From positions 144,309,308-144,373,307 of the forward strand of contig OZ023273.1 of NCBI GenBank assembly GCA_964007475.1: a DNA stretch of 64,000 nt. Reading direction: 5' to 3'. The notes under the pieces were generated by a model. It did no database searches. It saw only the letters and a list, made by a program, of their open reading frames with translations, and was not told the DNA's origin. Shown here in pieces: positions 1 to 10,249 of this stretch (the first letter of the stretch is position 1; the number at the start of each line of letters is the position of its first letter). The DNA comes from Hybos culiciformis (lineage: Eukaryota > Arthropoda > Insecta > Diptera > Hybotidae). Made by a program: the position numbers and the translations under genes.

Positions 1-1389
1 AAAATAATTTTCATATAAAATTTATAAACTTTAAATTTTTTCTTTTTGTTTTAATGTATTCCGATAAAAATAAGGAACTACGTTTCAAAAATTGCTGAGT
101 AACAATTTGCCTCCCTAGGCTCGAGCCTAATTTGCCTATTTGTAAATCAATCGCTGCAGTGCAATTTTGTACATCTGTCGAAACAATTTTGCTTTAAATA
201 TTACACAGATCGAGAAGATATTAAGTTCAATTGTTTTTATATTTAATCTAACATTATAAAAAAAAAACTATTTAAAGGAAAAAACGTGGTCTCAATAAAC
301 AAATTCAGGCTTATATTTAAGATAGCCCTACTGTTCTTATTATGCATAAAAGCAAATCCTTCTTTTTTTCAATTTTCAAATATTTTACCAGGGAAACTAG
401 ATTTTTTTTTTACTAAAGCTTTCACATAACTTCTGTATACAATATACATAAATGACACTTTAAAGGGAAATTTGCATTAAAGGTGTGCTTCTATAAGCAA
501 TTTAATAATTAATATTATTTTATTGAAAAAGTTGTTTCGCTAAAATTAGTTCAATTCTTTTATTTAAGAAATATTCAAGTGTGGATTAAAAATTAATTAA
601 TTCAGTGATTTAACACACTGATCCATTTCAGAAATCTTAAGCTCTGCCGTATACTATTGTAGTTATTAGGTGCGAAATAATGAAAAAGGTGTAATAATCT
701 TGGCATGCCGTTAAACAAATGTCTACTTTCTGAGTATCAAATAATATATTTAACTTAAATCAAGGTCAAGATTTTTATTATTGAGTAAATGTTTTTACAA
801 GTAAATAAAAACTCATTCTTAATTTTACAATAAAATCGAGAAATGGTATAAATTGTTTTTTTTTTTTTAATCTTAACGAATCTTACGAAGTTATTTATAG
901 TTGTTTTATAATTATATGGCTTAAGAAATTGAAGATTTCAACAAATCAATAAAATAATCAAGTCTTGCCGATAATTGTAATTTTCAGATTCAATTCAAAA
1001 TTTAATTATGTACTCACTGCGGAAAATGGGTCTTGGTTTTGCTTTGATTCTAGAGTTAATACAATCTCGACTGAAGTGATTTTTTGATATATTAGAGAGT
1101 ATATAATTGGCTCCAAGGTAGGTGAGGCGGATTTTTTAAATTTTGAGTTTTTTGGCTCAAATGAGCCTTTAAAAAACTTGAACATATTTGCTTAGATTCT
1201 GAAGTTAAGGAAAAAGATAATAAAATCTCAAACGCAGAAATAAAGCTAAAACACCACTCTCCAGGGCTAGTGACTTGGAATTTTGAATTTCTTTAATTTC
1301 CTAAACATTTTTAATTTCATTTATTTCTAAGAATTTTTTAATTTTTTTGATAAATTGCAGTTTCTGCACAGAAATAAAATTCAAATATA
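1..1389. other. AT-rich intergenic sequence, no gene seen
   Basis: Homopolymer A/T runs and short chance ORFs only. I saw no splice-flanked coding stretch, RNA gene or strong repeat here. Confidence 0.6.
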
Positions 1390-1854
1390 GAGTCTGTTCA
1401 CTTATTAAACGATTGAAAAAAAAGAAATCTCCCTTTTCTGTAAAACAAATGTCACAATTTCTAAATTGAGGACGTAATTTTCTGCATTCTGTATAATCTG
1501 CTAAAATCAACTACTTATAAAATAATATTTGGCTGACTGAAATCAAAAACTTATAATAATACGTGACCGACCGAATTTTCTTACCCATTTTTGCCGCTTT
1601 TTTCTTTTCTATACAATTTTAGTTTTTGAATTCACTTAAAAGTAGACCTACAAATTTAGTTTGTTATGGGAAATTTAAAATTTCCCTTTGCAGAATTTAA
1701 AAAAGTAAAATTGAATTTGTGAACGGCTTTAGGACAAAATTATTTCATTTTTTTGAATAACAGCAGTAAAATCGTGTCGTTCACAAATTAAAAAACCTGG
1801 AATATTAAATCCGATTGCATTTTTTTCAATAATCGCTAATAAGTGAACAGACTC
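1390..1854. mobile_element. Non-autonomous DNA transposon with terminal inverted repeats
   Basis: The left end begins GAGTCTGTTCACTTATTA and the right end is its reverse complement, with similarity continuing inward through a diverged GATT-GAAAAAA stretch. The element is 465 bp with no coding capacity. ATA flanks both sides (1387-1389 and 1855-1857) and may be a 3-bp target duplication. A second short internal inverted repeat (TTTGTGAACG near 1718, CGTTCACAAA near 1780) suggests a foldback structure. The superfamily is not clear. Confidence 0.65.
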
Positions 1855-1857
1855 ATA

Positions 1858-2345
1858 GTTTTGTGATTTTCTGGTAGAGGTGTTTTTCGTACAATTTTTG
1901 TCGCATTTTTCACGGCCGTTTATTTTCTGTAAAATAAAACAAAAAAAACTGCAAAAATAGAAAACAGAATTTCACGTCGATGCTCTTAATTAATAGTAGA
2001 AATTTAAATTCAAGAGAATACAATAATATTTTCTTAAAAACTTTATTTTTTCTGTTAAACTGTATTTGTTTGAATGTTGGATCTGGAACAAAAATGTAAG
2101 CATAAAAAATTTAGCAAGTTTTACCATCTTCAACATTTGTACTATATCAATTTGTTGTCGAGTTATTTTTTATAAACCAATTTGATGTACCATTAACTTC
2201 TTTCTTTAAGTAGAACATCCTATAGATAGACCCATTAGTAAGGAAAAATATTTTGAAAAAATATTTCAAAAATTTATTCATAAAATACTTAAAAAATTTA
2301 TTCATATAAAATCAAAAGAGCACATCATTTTAATTTTATTTTTTA
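1858..2345. other. AT-rich intergenic sequence, nothing recognised
   Basis: No ORF, RNA gene or repeat with support was found between the TIR element and the duplicated cuticle-gene block. Confidence 0.5.
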
Positions 2346-2783
2346 AAAGAAATTTGATCTCTAAAATTTATCAAAGTAACAATAAAAAAATTATATGTGT
2401 TTAACTTGTTTTATTTTAGGAAATAAATCTATTTAACCGTTTCGGTTGATACAATAGAATTTTATATAAATGAAAATTATTCTTAATACTAAATGACTAT
2501 ATTATTTGGTATGCTCATGATTAGCTTATAGTGTTCCAGGTGATGGTTCCAAATTAAGTTGAGCTACAGAAGAGGCGTGTCCGGGCAATGCAGCAACATG
2601 GAGGGCACCACGTATCTTTGATATAGATATAGCTGGAGCGGCAATGATGGCTGGAGCAGACAAAGCAATAGCATGTACTGGAGCTGCAGCTAAAGTAATT
2701 GCTTTAGCAGGAGTTGATTGAATCGATTTAATAACTTGAATTGGTGTTGCAGTCAGAGCAATGGTGAAACTAATGGAATAATT
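2346..2783 (-). pseudogene. Truncated duplicate of the cuticle-type gene at 6998-7605
   Basis: This block matches 6818-7331 in direct orientation, covering most of the coding exon and about 170 bp of 3' flank. Read on the minus strand, the C-terminal end is preserved up to the stop near 2522. Two deletions are visible. Nine bases are lost near 2700, in frame. Sixty-seven bases are lost at about 2760-2765, between copies of the short direct repeat AATGG; this shifts the frame and brings an early TGA. Homology stops before the signal-peptide part, so the signal exon, intron and promoter are absent. The poly(A) hexamer of the live copy (AATAAA on the minus strand) is AATAAT here. This is a dead copy from a local DNA-level duplication, because downstream non-transcribed flank is included and there is no poly(A) tail. 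Direct comparison makes the call firm. Confidence 0.85.
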
Positions 2784-2879
2784 AAAATAAAATATTTTAT
2801 TTAAAACATCAATGCCTTTTATTAAATCCTAAAATAAAGCTTTAGGAACAAACAAATAGAATGAAATAGAAAAAAAAAA

Positions 2880-2911
2880 TAATATTATTAGTATTATTAT
2901 TATTATTTAAA
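2880..2911. repeat. Imperfect (ATT)n microsatellite
   Basis: An interrupted run of ATT trinucleotides followed by an A run. Confidence 0.6.
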
Positions 2912-2984
2912 AAAAAAAACAATTTTAAATTAATTTAAAAAAAATTAAAACAAAGACCGAAAAACAACCGGTTACAATGAAATC

Positions 2985-3171
2985 ATTTTTTTACATATTT
3001 TGAGCAGGGAAGGCCCTAACCATAGGGTCGTACCCAAAATTTTTGGTCTGATAATTTTTATTTCATCAGAGCTTCCTATTTTGGAAAAAAAAAATTTTTT
3101 TTTGTATATTTTGAGCCGGCATGACCTAACCGTAGCTCCCTCCCCAAAATTTTTCGCAAGTAATCATTTTT
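2985..3171. repeat. Two diverged tandem copies of a ~111-bp unit
   Basis: Both units share TATTTTGAGC near the start, then CCTAACC and later CCCAAAATTTTT, at 2996 onward and 3107 onward. Spacing is constant at about 111 bp. No coding potential is seen. The units are somewhat richer in G+C than their surroundings, so they may be part of an old transposon. Confidence 0.6.
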
Positions 3172-4210
3172 AAATAATTTGTAAACGAAAGATTTATAAA
3201 AAATAATTTGAATTTAAATTTTTCGTGCCAAATTACTTTGTTTTTATAAATGACAAATGATTATTGAGTGGACTACTCATTTATTTGAGTATTGAAACGT
3301 CAAAAAAACCTTTTTGTTTCGAACTCGAATGAGTCGAATGAAAATGAATTTTTACCCCCTACATAATAACTCAATTATAACATAAAACGCGCCTAAGAGG
3401 TATTAACTTCAAAAAATATTTTAGAAAAACGATAATGTTCAAATTTTCATTCGATAGTTTTGTTCTTATTTAAGTGCAAACTCGGCTTACTATTGAGAAT
3501 GTTCTTTCATTGTCGGCCGATGTTGGCATTAGTTTTTCCAATTTCTTATAACCACATTAATGGTAAAATGGTAAATTTTTTACCGATAAACGGGGTAACG
3601 TATAAAATAACCATTTTCATAAAAAAATTTTCAGTATCAATCTGTCAACTCAAATGAAATTTATCTTTTTTTTAATTGCTTGATTTCCATTTGATAATGA
3701 TAAAAACTGTTTCGAATTTCGAGCGGATCGAAAAGGTTCGAAACGGGTGGTTACAATTTTACAATTGGAATTAAAATTTTGTTAAATATGTATGTTTATT
3801 TTTTATTTCGTTCAGATTTAAAAATTTTGGCATAGTTTACAATATTTTATTTTTACAATATTATTGACACCTTCTATTCCCAATTATTGAGATTATATGA
3901 GTTTTGAATTCAATACTGCAGTCCTTCAATTCCAATTTTCTGATGATGACATTAGATCGAGCAATTTAAAATCTTTCAGTAATTTCAAATTTAGGAGTAT
4001 TTACTGTGTAAATATTATATATATTAATCAGGTAACATTACTTTCTTCAAATAAAACTTAAAAATTCTGGACTAAAATCATCTTAAAAATTCAATATACA
4101 CATAAGATCAAAGACCACTGATGTCCCAACTCTTTCGGATAATTTAAGAAATATGAATTAAATAGAGTTCAATTACTTATGATTTAGATTCTAGAAATAA
4201 CTATTGACGA
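3172..4210. other. AT-rich intergenic sequence
   Basis: A 65-codon plus-strand ORF (3460-3657) and short inverted words around TTCGAA (3712-3745) are present. Nothing supports a gene. Confidence 0.5.
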
Positions 4211-4216
4211 AGTTGT

Positions 4217-4237
4217 TTTATTTTCTATATTTTTATT
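4217..4237 (-). promoter_or_regulatory. Poly(A) signals of the DUF1091-like gene
   Basis: On the minus strand AATAAA occurs at 4232-4237 and again at 4217-4222, about 8 and 23 bases after the stop codon. This supports 4245 as the 3' end of the reading frame. Confidence 0.55.
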
Positions 4238-4244
4238 CTTTTAA

Positions 4245-4776
4245 TTACTTTGGTATGTACATATCAAACAATAAATTTACAACTTTTTTTTTTTCAATCT
4301 TGAGGTAACAATTTGTTCGATATTTACCCTCGCTGAGCATTGTTGGTAGCATTTTTGAATCTAAAGTTAAGTTGTAAAAAATTTTTGTAGTCTAAAAATA
4401 AAAATTATTAGTTAATATAAGAATGTATGTATGCTCAATGTTGTAAAAAAGTCACCGGTTTTACAGGGCAACGGAAAATTTCAAAAATTTGTTTGACAAT
4501 TTTACTTTGCATAAAAAACACAGTAAACGGTCTGACACTTTTTGATGCTGCGCAAATATTCAAATTTTTAATTTGTCCAATAACTGTATATTTGTTGGAT
4601 GTTATCATTTTTCTTAAAATGAATGTAAGTCTCATATCACCATATAATTCTTCCAAAATTCTGATTGCCAAATCCATTTGAGTATTATTGTGGTGGATTT
4701 TAGAGTTGAGATCAATTTTAGTTGTATTTATAATTTGTGACCATCGGATCAGATAAAGTGGTTGACTCGATGATAT
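4245..4776 (-). CDS. DUF1091-like (MD-2-related) secreted protein, two 3' exons, 5' part not found
   Basis: Two minus-strand exons join in phase 0. Exon A is 4776-4465 (104 codons) after a strong acceptor (pyrimidine-rich CTATTTCAG). Exon B is 4391-4245 (48 codons plus TAA). The intron is 73 bp with donor GTAAAA and acceptor TATTTTTAG. Joined, 152 residues are open. The pattern resembles the insect DUF1091 family: alternating beta-strand-like segments, a central Asn-Ile-Cys, then Phe-Arg-Cys-Pro at the splice junction, then LDSKMLPTMLSEGKYRTNCY, matching the family's usual order of Cys-Pro, a short strand, LP, and EG-Y. If the intron is not removed, translation ends 11 codons after the Cys-Pro and the family ending is lost, which supports the splice. 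Members are usually secreted, with a lipid-recognition-like fold. The signal-peptide exon should lie upstream (above 4776) but I could not fix it; ATG at 5264-5266 starts a short hydrophobic stretch without a good donor. It may be a 5'-damaged copy. Confidence 0.68.
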
Positions 4777-5397
4777 CTGAAATAGTAAAGAACAGTTTTT
4801 TCCATATTTATTTTTTGTTGTTGTAAATAATAAATTAAAGTCTAATGAAGATGTGAAAAACGTTTTTTTAAGAAAATTTTCATGTTTAAACAACCTTTCG
4901 TATATAAATTTTTGCTTTCAATTATTAATAACAACTTGCGGACTTATATATACTTGTTCTGGATCTTATATAAAAAAAATATTAAAATTTGCGGATGGAT
5001 TCAGTTTTAGAAATTATACAATATAGAATAACCTGCATTATTTTTCGTTCCCAAACTTTTTTAATTTGTCGCCCACTTTTCATACACAAATGCTCTCACC
5101 GCCTCCATAAAATAATTTAATATTTTCTAAGAGAAAATTGTGTATCAGAGCATAATTCTATATTTCTACATATATCTTATCTTATTATATCGGCGGTGTT
5201 AGTTAAAAGAAATAAAAATTGGGTTCAATCAAACGCTTTGGATATTAGAACTATTAGAAAAAACATCAATTGGGTTTTTATTATACTCAGTCTTTATTTC
5301 TTGGCATCAAATTAAATAGTTAGTACCGCTATATAATTTCAGGCCTATGTGAAGCAGGTGGCCATTCAGACTTAAGATGTTCTTATTAACCAGCTCC
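4777..5397. other. Upstream of the DUF1091-like gene; missing first exon expected here
   Basis: No convincing signal-peptide exon was found. On the minus strand a hydrophobic start (MFFLIVLISKAF) begins at 5266 but runs into TGA with only weak GT donors. ATG-CAG followed by GTTATT lies near 5030. Neither is supported enough to call. Confidence 0.35.
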
Positions 5398-5460
5398 TCA
5401 TTATCATACACCGCCCCCTCATTATCGTACACCGCTTCGTCATTATCGTACACCTCCAAG
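5398..5460. repeat. 21-bp minisatellite, three copies
   Basis: TCATTATC(A/G)TACACC starts at 5398, 5419 and 5440, giving an exact 21-bp period. On the minus strand it encodes a 7-residue repeat VYDN(D/E)(E/G)A within an open frame (5307-5579). That frame begins inside the adjacent transposon, so coding use is doubtful. The stretch is clearly G+C-richer than its surroundings. Confidence 0.7.
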
Positions 5461-5488
5461 TTCTTGGAAGAAATTCTACCCCATAACA

Positions 5489-5803
5489 CAGCGGTCGGCA
5501 AACTATGACCCGTGGGTAACGGGGTTACCCAAAGCATCATTTCATGTTGCCCGCTTCGAAATTGTAAAGTAGTTCCCAATCGATAAATATATTTTTTGTT
5601 TACAACAATTGCATATAAAATAAAGTTTTTTCAGCAATTGTTTTTGTAAGTCCTAGTTTGCTGGATAAAAAATTAATTAACTTTTGATTTAACTATTTTG
5701 TTTTAAATTGCGTTCATAAAAAATTACCACTAACACTATAAGTTAAAAAAAATCACATCTTATGCGAATTTTACCCACGACCAAAAAAGTTTGCCGACCG
5801 CTA
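5489..5803. mobile_element. hAT-type MITE, 315 bp
   Basis: The left end CAGCGGTCGGCAAACT and the right end (reverse complement TAGCGGTCGGCAAACT) form terminal inverted repeats typical of hAT elements, followed inward by a second matching word around GTGGGTAA. The flanking 8-mers CCATAACA (5481-5488) and CCATACAA (5804-5811) look like a slightly diverged 8-bp target duplication. No transposase remains. Confidence 0.75.
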
Positions 5804-5811
5804 CCATACAA

Positions 5812-6817
5812 TAAAAAAAAATTATAATTTTACCGGTATTAATATCATTAATAATAAAAACAACATGATAATACAACAGTAAAAACTAAAATATTAGTTC
5901 ATGGAAATTTTCATTAATTGAATATTTTAAAGTTATATGAATCTCGAAGTGATCAGAACAATTAAATAAAAATTGCTGTTATTAACTTTGTTCTGGTCCA
6001 TGAAACCGCTTTATTCCTGCATGAACAAAATCTGATTAATGTTTTTTTCTGCGCTTATTGAACTCAGTAGATAAATATCAATGTTCTGTACAATTAGAAT
6101 TTATTGACATTTTTTGCGTCGGTTAATTAAACAATTGATCATAATACATAATTTCGTATAAATATTTTAGTATAGAAGAAGGTTTAACAATAAAGAATTA
6201 ATAATATTATTCTATCCAAAATAACAAGTTCTTTGATTTTAATGTTCAATAACATTTGAAAAGTTTAAAATACCGCTTAAATAACAGCAGAAAAGCTATA
6301 TTCATTAAAATTTACGGTTTTTAATTTTTAATTTTTAAAGTTTTTGAAAATAATAATTCACACTTTCCTCTGTAAACACTGTGTTATTGCGTCTGTCCGC
6401 TCCAGAAATAGATTAAAAGTGACAACTGTCGATGTCACTTGGAGTTTAGGTTGTGAGACTGCTAGAATGTTAAAATACATCAGTGGTGTCAACCGGCAAG
6501 CAGTGGCAACATGCAAGCCTCTCTCCTATGCGATTAAATTTTAGAATCACCCAAACTAATCGCTTGCAAATTGCCATCATATTTATGCGAACTAATGATT
6601 TTTCGCGGCTAGGTTTCTTATGTTTATACGTAGTAACTACTTTCAATTAAAACTGAGAAAACCAAAAAATCAAACATCAACGACACATACAATACATGTT
6701 GTCGTTTAAAGCCATTATACATCACCTTTTATGAAGCAAAAATTATGCAGAATAATGATCGATTGAGAACAATTTTTTTGTTTCTAAGTAGTTCAAATTA
6801 AAACTTAACCAATTGCT
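5812..6817. other. Intergenic sequence with a G+C-richer patch
   Basis: The stretch from about 6370 to 6620 is less A+T-rich and holds a 66-codon plus-strand ORF (6344-6544) with a hAT-terminus-like word CAGTGGTGTCAACC near 6481. I found no partner terminus. It is probably a transposon fragment; the rest is featureless. Confidence 0.35.
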
Positions 6818-6972
6818 AAGAAATTTGATCTCAAAAATTTATCAAAATAACAATAAAAAAATTATTTGTATTTAATTTGTTTTTATTTTAGGAAATACAT
6901 CTATTCAACCGGTTCGGTTGATAGAATAGAATTTTATATAAAGGATAATTATTCTTAATACTAATTGACTAT

Positions 6973-6978
6973 TTTATT
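6973..6978 (-). promoter_or_regulatory. Poly(A) signal of the cuticle-type gene
   Basis: AATAAA on the minus strand, about 20 bases after the stop codon. It is mutated to AATAAT in the dead copy. Confidence 0.6.
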
Positions 6979-6997
6979 TCGTATGCTCATGATTAGC

Positions 6998-7605
6998 TTA
7001 TAATGTTCCAGGTGCTGGTTCCAAATTAAGTTGAGCTACAGAAGAGGCGTGTCCCGGCAATGCAGCAACATGGAGGGCGCCACGTGTCTTTGATATAGAT
7101 GTGGCTGGAGCAGCGATGATTGCTGGAGCAGGCAAAGCAATAGCATGTACTGGAGCTGCAGCTAAAGTAATTGCAGCAGGAACTTTAGCAGGAGTTGATT
7201 GAATCGATGTAATAACTTGAGTTGGTGTTGCAGTTAGAGCAATGGAAGCTGGGGCAGCTATTGCGATTGGTGCTAAAGCTGGTCCACTTGTAATTAAGGC
7301 TGGTCCTAATGGTGAAACTAATGGAATAATTGAGGAATAAGATCCAACGACAGCTAAGGCTAATACAACAACTGCGGAAAGTGTGAACTGAAAATTAAAA
7401 AAATTAATGGTTAAAAAATTGAAATTTAGCAAATTTCGCTGTTTCGTCAAAAACAATATTTATTATTTCGGTATTTTTTCATCAAACTCATCTCATAATA
7501 TCTTTGTATTTATGTTCCACATATCCCATGTTAAATTTTTATTCCAAAATTTACATTGTATTTTACTGCGATATTTATATGGATTTGAATTACGTTTACC
7601 TTCAT
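6998..7605 (-). CDS. Secreted Ala/Pro-rich cuticle-type protein, 131 residues, two exons
   Basis: Exon 1 is only ATG-AAG (7605-7600) followed by GTAAAC. A 212-bp intron ends TTTTCAG and exon 2 (7387-6998) continues in phase 0. This gives a textbook signal peptide: MKFTLSAVVVLALAVVGSYS, cleaved after about residue 20. An ORF read straight through from upstream would instead start with unlikely asparagine/phenylalanine-rich intron sequence. The mature chain is low complexity, rich in A, P, I, L and S, with no cysteine, and ends GHASSVAQLNLEPAPGTL. Tiny first exons splitting the signal peptide and Ala/Pro-rich repeats are common in insect structural cuticle proteins, so an extracellular role in cuticle is likely. 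No chitin-binding R&R motif is seen, so the exact family is open. Confidence 0.82.
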
Positions 7606-7694
7606 GTTGATTATTTTATAGCAGATCACTTTGAAATGAACGTTTATTATGATCGAATAAATTTCTTCTAATGCTAATCAACATCAAACAAATA

Positions 7695-7704
7695 GTTTAT
7701 ATAG
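7695..7704 (-). promoter_or_regulatory. Candidate TATA box of the cuticle-type gene
   Basis: The minus strand reads CTATATAAAC about 90 bases upstream of the ATG, which would leave a 5' UTR of roughly 60 bases. TATA-driven promoters are common in insect cuticle genes. In such A+T-rich DNA, chance matches are frequent. Confidence 0.4.
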
Positions 7705-7719
7705 AAAAATAAATTCTCA

Positions 7720-10141
7720 CCACACTGAAGACAATTTTCTTTTATTATTCAAATCTATAATAATGATGAAAATCTTAGAAGAGATTGCAATATAGAGAAA
7801 ATGTCTTTTATGCATGTTCTAACTATAATATCTACATAATTATTCATAATTTTTATAAATAGAAATTTTTCTTAAGTATTTAATTGAAAACTAAAAGAAA
7901 TGATTATATGCAATGCTCATAGCCAAGATTATCAATGGAAATTGAGAAATCTGAGAAATAATTAAAATCTCTGTTCGTAATTCGCAAATTTTCAATAAAA
8001 AATTTTTTATGACATAAAGATATAGATTTTTGATTGAGTTTAAAATGTAAGGCTGTTTTTCAGCTAAATTAGGAGTTCACTCATATTTGTCTGCTCTAAC
8101 CCTAGTTATGTTGTGACTTGTGACTGCAAAATTATGATACTGCAGAAAGCAGAAACTTATATGATAAACGAATAATATATTTTAAATCTTTATTCGTAAC
8201 CATTTTCACGCAATGCTTTTCTTGAAAAATATAAAATTGTAATTTGTATTCATTTTTCCAAACGTTTTTCTTTAATATAACAAAAAAATGTTTATTGTCA
8301 AAGATTATAAATTTTAATTTTTTTTTTAAATCCTGTTTGAAATAAGATTAACAGAATGCTTCATTAAAAAATTAAATTAAATTATATTGTAAAGAAAGAC
8401 ATTATTATCAAAATATTTTTAGTAATATTTTTATACAAGAATTTACCACCATAAACGGTTTTTCAACATAATTTATTATTAACATAACCACAAGGAATAG
8501 CCTTGAAAGAATAAAAGGAAGTCAGAATAGAATGCAATCAACATGTTTTCCGTTAATAAAAACTTGTCTTAATTTTTTTTTCTTTTAATCAAAATTTCAC
8601 TTCCTTTATTTAAAACAATATAACTCATAAGTCAAAATTAATTATAAACTGAATATCGCACGTAAAATTGTTTATCACCATCAATCATATAATTATAATG
8701 ACGTAAACATTACATGAAATTCAAGCCTATTATTTGGAAAAATATTTTAGTTTTGTTTTTTTGTTAAGCTTCTTATCTTTTATACGTTTTTTAATATAGT
8801 TGGGGCAATTTTTAATTAGAAGCCTTAAGATTATCAAAACTAAGTAAATGTCGATTTTTAGTAACGGAAATTTACATATTTTCAATTGTATAATCGTTTT
8901 TATTCGTATCTTGTCCAAAAAAGATGTTTAAAAATTGGAGCATTTTTTATCGGTTTAACAGGAAAATATAGAACATTATACCTACCTAATTAATGAATTA
9001 TGGCCATTATGGGGCTCGTTTTCAATATTTCGACATAAGAAATTGTACTTTTAAAATATCGTGGTCACAACCAGAGGGTAAACATATTTTTTAAGGTTTC
9101 TTCGAACCAAGTTTGAAAGCACCTCTAATTGACTGTATATCTTTCCAACCCACTAGTTTTCATCAATATATTCATAATCCATAAAAAAAATTTAATACAA
9201 ATAATAAAAAATTTTAGCTCCCAAATCGCGTACATAATTCATTGCCGAAATCGTAAAATCTCATCCTTTAGTTGAAAGTAAAGTGTATAAGCGTTGAAAA
9301 ACTTGTAATTAGTTTGACAGTTTATTAGTTATAATGTTTAAATGGAGTAAAATTATGTTTGATCAGTTTTTTTTTTATTTTTATGGAAAAAAGGTTGATA
9401 ATAATTACGTTCCGTGAGCCATATGCTTATATTAATTATACCTATACTGATATAAAACAATTTAAGATAATTCTTTGTTTTAAACGGAAAATAATATATT
9501 GTTTTTATTTCCGCGTTTTCGTGATTCGGAGGAGTACGTCTACATTTATTTAACTTTATATGATCACCGCAATAGCAAATTATCCCATACAATAAAATGT
9601 AATAATTCACTTGATTGATTTTTACTCTAAATCTGAACGAAATACTTTTAAAGCTATTTTTATAATTATTCAAGGTAATCTGCATAACTATAATGGACAT
9701 TGCTTTATTTAAGTTTTTGTTTGATTATTTTTCATTATTATAATATGTACAAATATTTAAATTATTAATATATATTCAAAAAAAATACATATATATAATT
9801 TATTATTACAGATATTTAAATTTGATCTTTGGTTTTTATTCTTAAACATATTCGTATCAAATGTAAAAAGTTCCATTATTAAGAATAAGAGGAAATATTT
9901 TTCGAAACATGTTGTACGGAGTATATGGACGGACTCTAAAGTACACAAATAAAAATTGCCTGCGACATTATTTTCTTATTTGTTTTTGAATTAAAGTATA
10001 TATCCTGATAATGCGACCTTAGCCTTATCGTAAATTTTTGTATTTTAATTAAAATATTTTTTTTAATATTATTCATAATAATAATATTCTTCAAAATATA
10101 ATTGTATTCTGAGGAATAAAAAAAGATTGCAATTTTCAACA
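7720..10141. other. AT-rich intergenic sequence, no gene seen
   Basis: Only chance ORFs (up to 115 codons at 9353-9700 on the minus strand, rich in N, I, K, Y and F). A slightly G+C-richer patch at about 8985-9260 may be an old transposon, but I found no ends. Confidence 0.5.
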
Positions 10142-10236
10142 CCTTCGATAGCTCAGTTGGTAGAGCGGTGGACTGTAGAATTACTGAATTAATAATAGAA
10201 ATCCATAGGTCACTGGTTCAAATCCGGTTCGAAGGA
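10142..10236 (+). tRNA. tRNA-Tyr: tRNA-Tyr (anticodon GTA) with 22-base intron
   Basis: The acceptor arms CCTTCGA and TCGAAGG pair perfectly and are followed by discriminator A (10236). The A box reads TAGCTCAGTTGGTAGAGC and the B box GGTTCAAATCC. The anticodon GTA is at 10175-10177 with the purine 37 at 10178. The intron is 10179-10200 in the canonical position, as in other animal tRNA-Tyr genes, and needs the tRNA splicing endonuclease. CCA is not encoded. The gene looks functional. Confidence 0.95.
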
Positions 10237-10241
10237 TTACG

Positions 10242-10249
10242 TTTTTTTT
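10242..10249 (+). terminator. RNA polymerase III terminator
   Basis: A run of eight T residues begins six bases after the tRNA 3' end. Confidence 0.85.

Noticed and set aside
3460..3657. 65-codon plus-strand ORF
   Set aside because: No splice sites, no family resemblance; flanking sequence is equally A+T-rich.
4427..4681. Plus-strand 84-codon ORF
   Set aside because: Antisense to the DUF1091-like exon, which has family-like features on the minus strand.
5264..5300. Hydrophobic start MFFLIVLISKAF as signal exon of the DUF1091-like gene
   Set aside because: Position is right but no acceptable phase-0 donor follows before the stop.
6344..6620. G+C-richer patch with CAGTGGTGTCAACC, possible hAT end
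   Set aside because: No matching second terminus or target duplication could be found, so it is not called as an element.
6998..7456. 152-codon uninterrupted reading of the cuticle-type gene
   Set aside because: The N-terminal 23 codons are intron sequence; a CAG acceptor at 7388 and an ATG-AAG micro-exon at 7600-7605 give a proper signal peptide instead.
9353..9700. Minus-strand 115-codon ORF
   Set aside because: Asn/Ile/Lys/Tyr/Phe-rich as expected from A+T-rich DNA, with no signal, motif or splice support.
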